From contig JAKUHH010000184.1 in the NCBI GenBank assembly GCA_022701365.1, positions 496,001-560,000 of the forward strand: a stretch of DNA of 64,000 nucleotides, read 5' to 3'. Source of the DNA: Mycocentrospora acerina (lineage: Eukaryota; Ascomycota; Dothideomycetes; Pleosporales). Below the pieces are notes generated by a model. The model saw only the letters and a list, made by a program, of their open reading frames with translations, did no database searches and was not told where the DNA came from. Positions 54,735 through 64,000 of this stretch are shown piece after piece (position 1 is the stretch's first letter; each line of letters starts with the position of its first letter). The position numbers and the translations under genes were made by a program.

Positions 54735-56693
54735 GGTGCAGTGGGTGGATTGAGTCGTGTGGGTGATTGTTGTGTGAGGATGTCAATTCGTGAACTTTTT
54801 TCAGGAGTTTTCGAGGTGCTGAAGGCGACAGTAAGTTATAGACACTAGAGAGTGTCTGATACTAGGCATATGTGTGTGTTTATACATGCGCATTGCCATC
54901 GCCAAGGACTTGAAGTAGGTGTCTTTGCTCCGCCTGAAGATCACATTGCCGATCACCGAATTCTGATTTGTTCAATTTCAATCCCCTCATCGTATGGATG
55001 GCTTCCATTGGATAGCCTGAACAAGTAGACGGACGGTTCTATGCGATCGTGCCTTGTTGCTCGCCTTGTGTGTCGCTGGTGTTGCCGAATTCCGAACATG
55101 ACGTCAGATACAATGGCTGTGTAGTGTGAAGGTGGTCCGGAAAGCCTTTTCTTTGTGCACACGTTGTGACCGAACTGAAGGTTGATCGATGTCTGGCGTG
55201 TTGTTTGGTAATGTAGCACCGAGCTAAACGATGAACGGGTGCCGATAAGCTCACGCTGCTCAGAGAATCACAAGTTTGAGGCCTTGATTCATTGTAATAA
55301 CTTGTATTTTTCGTTGAGTTTTAAGATCTAGTGTAAGTTACACACAAGTTACTAGGGGGAACTCGCTGATTTTGATAAGCGGATTGTGTGATGCTTTTCT
55401 ACTCGTCCTAAAGTGCGAAATGGTAGACATAATTTATCAACCACATGATCGGATTTTTAAAACGCTCTCAGTCAGATCAAATTTGCGAGGAGTATTACAC
55501 TAGACCGTAATGTGGGTAACCTGCAGAATCCAAACTTGACTGATAGACGTTCTCATTTACGCTGATATAAAATGTGTGCAGGATTGATCTATGACTTGAT
55601 GACAATGTCGCCAGGCATCGTATGGCAATGAGTAACCTTGAAGCCTGTTAAAATTTGACATTGAGTTTATCAAACTGCTACACATGATTATGTGTATTTC
55701 TGGAAAAAGCACCAGAACTTAGTAATGATTCAGAATGGAATCCGCATGCCTTCGCAGATTAGCCAACCAAACAACGATTGTAGTAAGCTCAACTTCCTTT
55801 CACATGTATGCTGCTATCAATAGTTGCAAAAAAGTGCTGTAAATCCTGTAAGCTACATGAATAGATCAATCGAAATCATTGCAAAGGACATCGTTCGAGA
55901 CTTGCAGAACTGCGGAGAGAAGTAAGGTTGACGCTGTATGACTAAGTCATATCGACCAATCACACATATATCTCGAAAAGCACATGCACCTACAAATCAA
56001 ATAAACAGCATCTCAAAAACAAGTTTTCTGCTGCTGTGATATGCCCAGTGCATAGATCTGGACTTGATCTGACAAGCAGATGAAGATTGTCTTGCCAAGC
56101 TCGTGGGTCACACCACTCTCACATCATCGGCTTGCTTACGCATGCCGTCGGCAGTCGCCGAAATTAGCAAGGAATTCCGAAAACATCACACCACTGTCTC
56201 GCGACCGCCACAACATTGTTCCTGCAACCAACCACACGCTCCGGAAATGCGCGAAAGCTATCAACAGCATTATGAAAACTTGCCAGAATGGGGAATTGCG
56301 TCCTTGCGTTCCGAATCCGATGCCATGAGCCTGTCCTGATCTTTGGCGTCCGCTACTAGCCCGGCTCGCTGGTCTGTAGGGCTGAGTACTCATTGCGGCA
56401 ATGTGTCGGAATGGTAGAATATCTGGTGATACCATGATGGGGTGACCATAATTCTCGTTGCAGACTGTCTATTGTAATCATAAGCATGTACATTTATAAA
56501 TCTCTATTCTTCGTTCCGGTCATTCCACACTACAATCAGCATCACAATCCACAGCACAACGGTTCACGCAACAGCAAATCCTCCAACAAGCCGTTTTAAC
56601 AATACTCTGCGACTCGATTCGAACCAAAAATCACCTCGCTATAATCGAATACCACTCAAACAAAGTCTCGACTTCGATTAATACTACATCAAA
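54735..56693. other. Intergenic region
   Basis: About 2 kb, AT-rich, with promoters of the 143-aa gene (minus) and the small mitochondrial-like gene (plus). Open frames at 56080-56339 (plus) lack domains. No gene called. Confidence 0.55.
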
Positions 56694-56974
56694 ATGCCTT
56701 CTGCATCGCAAGCCCGCACCATGTTTCGCAGCGCTGCCCGCTACCTTACTGAGCCGCATCCATTTGCGCGCAATCCCACCACCATGGCACCCCACTCTGT
56801 CCGCTACTTTGACCTCAATAAGAGAATCGTAAAGGCCAGCGCATTGTAAGTTTACAGCGAATTATCCTCTACCTAAACATATACTAACAACCAATCCACA
56901 GATACTTTCCCTTTGCCATCAGCGTTCTCGGGTGGCCCGTTGCCGCTGCTTGGTGGTTCAATGGCTCCATGTGA
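56694..56974 (+). CDS. Small mitochondrial-type membrane protein (74 aa)
   Basis: Two exons, 56694-56845 and 56902-56974, intron 56 nt with donor GTAAGT, branch ATACTAAC and acceptor CCACAG; 74 aa. The N-terminus (MPSASQARTMFRSAARYL) is rich in Arg, Ser and Ala without acid residues, like a mitochondrial presequence. The C-terminus has one hydrophobic helix, ALYFPFAISVLGWPVAAAWW, ending FNGSM. The LGWP motif in a single helix recalls the small respiratory-chain subunit Cox26 of yeast, but this is a weak resemblance from memory; other small supernumerary subunits are possible. Clean splice signals and a short spliced frame argue for a real gene. Confidence 0.78.
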
Positions 56975-57625
56975 CTTTTTGAAGGAGAGAGAGCACGCAG
57001 GATAGAGAGACATTGGGTGCGAGATTTGGACTCTGCAGAGATAGCGGAGTTGATTTTGAATATGCGCTGGGATGATTGAGAGAAGGGTTGCACAGCATCT
57101 GCATGATGGCCGGCGTTGGGTGTTTAGAACTTGCACAGAGATCCTTTGATGATCCTGTAGGATACCAGACAATTTATTTAATTACATTGAACTCTTCACA
57201 TTTTCGTTACTTTACGGCATTCCAATTTTTATTGACAAGATTGTTTGGAAGTTGTTGTAAATAAAACTTTTAAACGTTGTTGTGATAGCCTTTTACTTGC
57301 GCATAATTATACATTCCAGATTCGATTAAAAATATCTTGGCATTGTTTCAGCCTTTCAAGCCCACATGTACCTTGAAGTCGTCACATGTAGTTCTGACAG
57401 ACGTGTTGGATGCTGAATGGTTGCTGACCGCAGGATAAACGCCTCGTGCTCTTAGATTTGATTGGCTCATAAACATACATGCGTGGGCATGGGGCGCAGC
57501 CCCCTCATAATATATACTGAAGAGAACCAGCGTTCAATCCTTGGATTTTGAAATACACCTCGCTGGATTGCGCTCTATAGTAGCCTAATTTTATGTTGGT
57601 GGAACTTAAGACAACAGACGCTAGG
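56975..57625. other. Intergenic region
   Basis: About 0.65 kb, AT-rich, between two plus-strand genes. Nothing seen. Confidence 0.55.
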
Positions 57626-59240
57626 ATGGAAGACCCATCTGCTTCGCAGACATACCAGACACAAACTAAATTTTCAGAGAATAATCTCGGTTTTTCAAAT
57701 CTAGTCCAGCGACCAAAAATCTCGTTAGATAACCTTAAAATATTCGCGCATAGAATGTGTGAAACTGATTATAATCTGCAGTCCCTATATTAGCCCTTGC
57801 ATCGCTCTTCATATCGGTACACCGCATAAGGTCTACTATGTCGCGAAATCCCTCTCGTTGAACCTAGCTTGGACTCAGTCTACCAGCTACAAAAAAGGAA
57901 GGATTTCTTTGCCAGATGTGGATGAGAGTACCGGCCATGTGTTGGTACACTACTTGTACACTGGCGCGTACCAAACCCTTGACGACACAGAAGCCTCTCC
58001 AGAAGAAGAAGAGAAAGTCGAATTCAAGAGAGCTATAAGGACATACATCATGGCCAGAATGCACGATCTGTCCGGTTTACAACAGCTGGCAGAACAAAAG
58101 ATTGAACACTTTGGTGTCAACCTGAACATTTTCAACATCATCGACGAAGTCAAAGAGGACCTTTCGAAACTGCAAAGTGATGATACTTGGCTGCACAAGT
58201 ATCTGAAAGAAAAAGTTGAAGTTGCATGGAAGAATAATCACAGAGTCTTTGTGAACAATGACATCTTCGGCCGCATTGACAATGTAGATTTGATGAGGGT
58301 ATTGGCGAGATTCGTCGTGGAAGTTTGCACTAAGGAATTGTCAGACCTCCACGAGGAGATGTTGGACTTTATCAGTGAAAACAATGGCGTCGATAACTTG
58401 TTACCAGGAACCCTCCTCCAAAATTATGCTGCCCAAAAACCGGCTGTCCATGAATCTGATGAGTCACTACCACCGACTCCGGAGTCTGAAATTGTGCTGT
58501 CGGTAGACGATGATCAGGGCACTGTTACATTACTTGGCAGGGAGGAGAAGAGAGAAAACAAGCAGGAATTTGCACAGTATTTACTACCGACACCTTCCCT
58601 ACCGGAACCTGAGCCCATAGTAATACAAGCAGACCAGACAGTGACATATTCTGAAGCTGCACCACCGGAAGATGACCCTTGGGGTGAGATCGAATTTCCT
58701 GTTGTGAAGAAAAAGAGTAAGAAGGACAAACTGAAGAAAACACAAATATACGAACCAGAACCAGAGCCAGAACCAGAAGCCGAATCACTCCCCGGTGCAG
58801 CTCAGATTATTGAAGAGGAAGAACAAGGAATTTCAACAGCCGTAGCAATCCAAATTGATCTTGAGGAAAAGAAAGAAAATACCTGGGACGCCTGGGGCGC
58901 CTGTAACCCGCCTACGACGAAAAAGAAGAAGAAGGGAAAAAAGGGTAACAACATTTTCCTAGGAAGTGATTCTCCACTTTCAGCAGAATTTGAGCTGGTA
59001 CCTGAGCCTGAGCCTGAGCCTGAGCCTATAGTCGAGGAAGTAACCAATGATTGGAATGCGCATATTTTCATCCCGATGGATAAAAAGAAAAAAAATAAGA
59101 AAAAAAGAGGAATTTTTGAGGAAACCGAAGCACCTGGTGATGATGAAATCTGCCCTAAACGTGTGGAGCATTTGACACAAGGGAACGGGTGGGAGAGTTG
59201 TGCGAGTTGCCGAACAAAGCTGTACCAAATTGCTTTCTAA
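57626..59240 (+). pseudogene. BTB/POZ-like fungal protein gene with broken 5' frame
   Basis: The long frame (57759-59240) has no ATG before conserved sequence; it reads VYYVAKSLSLNLAWTQSTSY, then ISLPDVDESTGHVLVHYLYT, typical of the fungal BTB-like group. A plausible start (ATG 57626, MEDPSASQTYQTQTKF) lies in another phase and meets a TAG at 57791-57793. The two frames meet around 57775-57790, where DYNLQS and PYISPCIALHIG would be contiguous in an intact protein. No intron of usual length fits, so one or two bases appear lost or gained. The remaining frame is intact over about 480 codons with acidic/Lys repeats (EPEPEPEPEAE; KKKKKGKKG) and a C-terminal CASCRTKLYQIAF. It may be a recent pseudogene, a sequencing error, or translated from an internal ATG. 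Confidence 0.7.
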
Positions 59241-60932
59241 ATAGTTTTTGTGGTTAGGAGAGAGGAGCATGAATAGTTCTGGATCTCAAAAACATGTTGA
59301 ATACCCAAAAAATAATGGTATCAAATTGAATATTAAAAAGCTTCGAATCGTTTAGTAGCGCTGGAACTGGGAAATTAAGAATTACGTAGGTATTAATCTC
59401 TACATCCTTTTATAATGTTTTGATGATTTTGATACCTGAATTTTAACTTTTATCCCTTTGTTTAAGATGCGTTTAGGTGTGTTAAGTAACATAAATTGAA
59501 GAAATCTTGAGGAGATTGTTCAAAATTGTAACGTTTAAAATCAAGTCTATAGCTTTGTCACCGTTAATTCCGGAAATGAAAGTATGGCTCTGGAGTTGAT
59601 ACTAAAAGAGATCAATCCTATTACAAATACTGCCTTTTCCGTGTCATAGATCGTATTCTTAACTTCGTCTAATGACCTGTTTCTAGCCAGGGAGCGGATG
59701 GTTCAAGTGAAAATCCCAAAAAGATTTTGCTTTAGGGCCTTCGCAGACTAATTGAAAAGCTAATGTACTACCGAGTTTTTAATTCCGCTCCTCTTCACGT
59801 CTGCGCCGCTTCCCCGAAATTTAGAAGTTGGTTGACGTTGGGGTCTCAGTATCAGTTAACCTGTAGGACGAGAAATTGGCAAGGTAATGGAATCCTAAAT
59901 GTGACACCAATGTTCTACAAGATCTGATCTCCTACCTGACTGGGCGCGTTCTGAAAAGGAGGAAAGCAGTGAAACAACGTAGTGTTTGGGAAATTAGCAT
60001 CCTCAGAACCAAAAAGTAATGGTAAGCAAAGAAATCGATTCAGCGACGCAAATATTACAAGCAGGAAAGAATGTAAAAAAAAGAGTGACAATGTAATTGA
60101 AATTTGTTTTCAAAGGTCACGTGTTTCCCAGCCTCCTGTATTCTCTGTAGTTCATATATCCGGCCTTCAGCGTCATACTCGTTGTTCAATCGTTCCCGTA
60201 CATGTCGTTAATCTGACTTCTCGTTCTGTTGAATTCCAACGTTTTGATTTGTCTTGATCTTTGGCTAATGAATTTGATTTCTAATTAATTGATTTATGTT
60301 GTTTCAATTCACGAGGTTGATGTTGGAGAGGTGGTCCGAGCGTACCCCGTTGTGCTCACTGCACACAGTAGTGCGACACTTGTCCAGTACAAACTGTCTT
60401 GAGCACATCTAAGCTAAGACCTCAGTATCCGATCGATGGTGTCAAGGGGCAGCCGTCACGTCCATGAAATAAAGAGGTCTTCAAAGAATCCGTCAAATTT
60501 ATCATCTTGCGCTGTTACTCAAAGACCAAAAGCTTCACCTCCCATTTATAGCTGTCTTCGAAAGAAGTTCATTTAGTTTGTGAATAGCGCTTGACAGGGA
60601 TGTAAGGCTTATGTTAGGCATCTACGGGCATATGATCCGGCCGTAACAGTAATGCCACGTGTGTTAATTATCTTGATGGTGCTTCATCCGAGACTCGTTC
60701 TTTTCCCACTTTGAGCTTTGCTTTGAAGGTCAGTTTTCGGTGCTTTTTCAACGCATGACCGAAACTCTCTGTGTTTTAGAGAAGACACGAACTTGTGGAG
60801 AAATATCAGTGAACATAAACTTGTTCTTCCGTCACACTCTATCAAGGATGAGAGTCAGACAGATACCTTCCTCTTCTTGAAACTATACTTTGATTTCCTG
60901 GAGAACAAATAATTATTTAATTCCCTTTAGAA
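59241..60932. other. Intergenic region
   Basis: About 1.7 kb, AT-rich. A short open frame at 59982-60257 lacks domains. Holds the promoter of the CFEM receptor gene. No gene or tRNA seen. Confidence 0.55.
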
Positions 60933-62692
60933 ATGCTTTTTCTTTTCTTTTCTTTCATCCTGGCTTACTGTGTCAGCATATCTTCTGCTTTGAACCCAAG
61001 AAGCGAAGGTGTGTCTGGGCCATTTCATGTAAATGTAACCACTGGTGGGTTATTCGATGATCTCCCCCAATGCTCTGTAAGTGCGCTTGACTATCTTATA
61101 TTCCTCTTCTTATATTTCTCATTTGTGATTTTGGCACAGAGCATTTAAGCTCAAGATTCGATCTCAATTTGCAAAAAAAGAATTAGACAAAATGTGAAAA
61201 ATATTAGCTAACAAATATTTATCCCTAGCGCACGTGCAGTTTGGCTGTTCTAGAGTATAGTGGATGCGATCCGACAGATACGATGTGCATATGCAGTGAC
61301 TCCAATATTCCATATGGACTCGACTTATGTTTCGATATATACTGCCCTTTTCCAGATTACTACAGTGAGTGGAGTGAAATGTCTTTTTTATTTCTTACAC
61401 TACTACGTAGAGACTGACTTGGTTTAGCGGGGAAATATACGATCCATATAGCTTGCAACACCAAGGTTCGAACCCGATCGTCTACAATGGCGACAACAAC
61501 AATAACTGCAGCTGTTGTGGCTGTTATTGCGGTATGCCTACGAATTATTACTCGCATACCACCATTTTCTGTGAAATGGGGGACAGATGATTGGGTGATA
61601 ATAGGTATTACTGTAAGCGTGTCACACCGATTCATGACTCAACTCTGATTGTCACACAGCCCGTTGCACTGTGTCATTTTGCGTTCCTCCTGGCTAGTAA
61701 GTGTGTTACTTATATCATCCTTAGCTGTGAATTATGCATCAAGACACTCTTACTGATCTCAACGTAGTGGTTCGTTATGGCTTTGGACAGGACATCTATA
61801 TGCTATCACCTGCTACAATAGCGAACGCTGCAAAGGTACAAGCAGCCACGCGCTGTAAACACAATTTCTAAAGACTGACTGTAACAGTACTTCTATCTCA
61901 GCGAATTATCCTTCGTGGTCCTCACCTTTTCCACAAAAATAGCCATTCTCTGCTTTTACCTTAGACTTTTCCCAACTGGAGAGATTCGAAAATTCATCAT
62001 TTTTTTGATCCGTGCATGTGCAACGGCGATGACAGCAATTTTCTTCGCTCATATGTTTCAATGCTGGCCAATATCTTTTCGCTGGCGCATGTATCTGGGC
62101 GATATTGCCATCGATCGAAGTAATCCGCCGATCTGTAAAGTAGACAGACAAGGCCTGAATTTCTCCTTTAACATTCTAAACCTAATCTTGGAAACCGTCG
62201 TCATCGCGCTACCTATTCCGAAGCTTCTGAAGTTGCGGTTGAAATGGTGGAAAAAGATCGAAGTAATATCTGTGTTCGCCTTTGGGTTCATGTAAGTCGC
62301 CTGGTCTGCAAGAATGTGTCTTCATTGAAGTAATCCCACACAGAATTACTGCCATTGCAATTACAAGACTATCAATCACACTGACGCAAGTGTATTCTTC
62401 TAATTTTACTTGTAAGTTAGAAGCCTCTATGATTTAAAGACTACAGCGGATATTTTCTTTGCTTGCTTACGCTTCAAATCTATCGTACACGCGCGTGCTA
62501 AGACTATCAATAGGGGAAGTAGTACCAGTCTCATTTTGGTGCGCTTTCGAGATATATATGAGCATCTTCATTACTTGTCTTCCTCAGATCCATTTGGTTG
62601 GCAAATCAATCATCCAGCACTGGGTCAAGTTTGATTCAACAGAATCTGACGCACCAAAATTGCCGATGCTTAAAAAGAGATTAACATACTAA
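60933..62692 (+). CDS. CFEM-domain Pth11-like seven-helix receptor
   Basis: Eight exons: 60933-61076, 61229-61364, 61428-61612, 61660-61696, 61768-61835, 61888-62291, 62344-62411 and 62514-62692; 406 aa with all phases consistent. Signal peptide (LFLFFSFILAYCVSISSA), then a CFEM domain with eight cysteines: LPQC, RTC, SGCDPTDTMCIC (with the conserved Asp), LDLCFDIYC and IACNTK. The rest is a seven-helix rhodopsin-like fungal integral membrane domain (TMATTTITAAVVAVIAVCLR; RYGFGQDIY; FVVLTFSTKIAILCFYLRLF; FNILNLILETVVIALPIPKL; PVSFWCAFEIYMSIFITCLP). In Magnaporthe, Pth11 is such a receptor, needed for surface sensing. The C-terminal tail is short, ending LPMLKKRLTY. Ligand unknown. Confidence 0.9.
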
Positions 62693-64000
62693 GAATAACT
62701 GTCGAAAAAACGAGACAACGCGAGGATCATGTAAAGCATCGGATCAGATGCTTGAAACAAGGACTTTTGAGTCTTTGACAGTCAACAGAGTGAAAATATC
62801 ACAACTCGCCTGGCAAGAAGTTTTAGAGTTACTTCTGAATACTGTTTATAGATAGCTTCTAAATTTGAAATGTTCTAACTACAACTTTCCTTTCACAAAT
62901 CCTATGATGTGTATTTTACCTAAAGCTAGAGATGCAAGGAAGAATTTGGATTATATCAAACTAGTAAATTATCTCTTTTAGTAGCATTGGAGCTCACGGC
63001 ATCAATGCATGTTCTTTCTCTCGAAATCCTAGCTGGCTTTGAGTTATTCATTCAGTTACTTCCTCAAAATACAAAGTGCCTACTGAGATTGCTTTGTAAC
63101 ATCAAATTGGATTAAAAAGGCTCCAGAGAGTTTGATACAATAAATTCAATGAAAGAAAAACCTAGAGAACAAGTTATCTGGGGGTTTGAACCTTTTAAAA
63201 TTGGTTGTAGAATAAGAATGGAAAAAAATCGACTTAAGCTTCGAAAAAGCAATGTAATTTAATACCTCCTACACTTTTCGTGAAGGTGGATAAAAACTCT
63301 ATAATGTCAAATTAGATCTGATTCAAATTGTGTTTGATGCCCCGAACCCAGACGCATTTCCTCGGGCTGTTCGTCGCTTCTGTGCGAAGACTCTGTATAT
63401 GAAGAGAAAAGGCGACGACCTTTGTGCGAAAAGCCTAAGCATTTGCGTCCATTTTCTTGGAATAGAACCACTGAGCAGAATATTCAGGCGATGATGGATT
63501 CGCGGCTTTTTTGAGATCTAAATTTACGTAAAGGTAAATACGACAAGCATCGTGTTGTACAATTTATAGTGCAATTTTATCAACTGTGCCATGCACGTCA
63601 ATGAGACGATATGATATTTAATAGATATATTATTAGATAGAATAGCACATATCATTTTAGCCTTTGTCCAGCGGCCCGGCTCTCTTGGGAGCACCTGTTG
63701 TATTTAATACTCCCTTGGCAACGCCGGCTGCCACCGGACTGGCATATACTACTTATCAGACCCATTTCCTGAGAATTGAACTCCACGGGGAGGGCTGGGT
63801 CTCTGATCTACCTGAGCAGTCATTGTAAGTAAAGTCGTTGTCCCTGTTATCGACTGTCCCATAATTAAGAATACCAATTTAGCTTCAGCAGACAGAAATC
63901 TTGGTATCGCTTCAGTAAAAAATAGAGTCATTCACTATAAACAATTCATCTTCCTATCTCTTATAAGTTATTAAATACAGTCCGACGCTTACCTACATGA
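62693..64000. other. Intergenic region at right window edge
   Basis: About 1.3 kb of AT-rich sequence after the CFEM receptor gene. No gene recognised; a gene starting beyond the edge could have its promoter here. Confidence 0.5.

Noticed and set aside
60325..60400. GTGGTCCGAGCG resembling a tRNA Ser/Leu A box
   Set aside because: No B box (GGTTCGAAYCC) at a suitable distance and no acceptor-stem pairing.
61454..61480. GGTTCGAACCC resembling a tRNA B box
   Set aside because: It lies in exon 3 of the CFEM receptor (TKVRTR) and there is no A box or cloverleaf around it.
1..64000. CRISPR array, integron, phage or transposon
   Set aside because: Eukaryotic nuclear DNA; no regular direct-repeat array, transposase domain, LTR pair or terminal inverted repeats with target duplications seen by eye.

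Overview
The window is nuclear DNA of a filamentous ascomycete (Pezizomycotina). A dothideomycete-like fungus is my best guess, but nothing in the window proves the class. The evidence is: short introns (about 49-80 nt) with GTAAGT/GTACGT-type donors and CTAAC/CTGAC branch sites; a fungal-type phytochrome histidine kinase; a CFEM-containing Pth11-like receptor; an AzgA-type purine carrier; and a dispersed 5S rRNA gene. Gene models below were spliced by hand and checked for reading phase. Spans cover start to stop codon, and exon limits are in the evidence.

Layout. 1-17.8 kb holds mostly housekeeping genes: a phytochrome kinase (minus, running off the left edge), a flavoprotein/F-box-like/ankyrin-like fusion (plus), cytochrome b5 (minus, with an assembly gap in intron 2), ENP2 (minus) and, divergent from it across a CACGTG-rich promoter, MED13 (plus). 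17.8-24.1 kb is a looser accessory stretch: microsatellites, a CorA-like membrane protein, decayed pieces of multi-spanning membrane protein gene(s), and two very small cysteine-rich, metallothionein-like genes in tandem. 24.1-35.5 kb returns to conserved genes: LSB5-like VHS/GAT protein, two conserved fungal proteins of unknown function, actin-capping protein alpha, a signal-anchored protein and an Osm1-type fumarate reductase. 35.5-40.0 kb carries two secreted-protein genes (244 aa, and a 116 aa protein with 8 cysteines) and a 5S rRNA gene. 40.8-49.2 kb has a MOSC/reductase/2Fe-2S fusion, a YdeI-like gene with a reading-frame problem, and a purine permease. 50.9-64.0 kb has a methyltransferase-like gene, a short unknown, a small inner-mitochondrial-membrane-like protein, a BTB-like gene with a broken 5' end and an eight-exon CFEM receptor.

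The most interesting item is the tandem pair of 38- and 41-residue cysteine-rich proteins (22.6-23.6 kb). They share a GDD/TDD-CSCC-x-IPCTVM-type C-terminus and a matching gene structure (a likely 5' UTR intron and one coding exon), and are easily missed because of their size. They sit near a CorA-like membrane protein. A metal-binding role is an inference from cysteine spacing only. Other genes are mostly independent; no biosynthetic cluster or operon-like system is visible.
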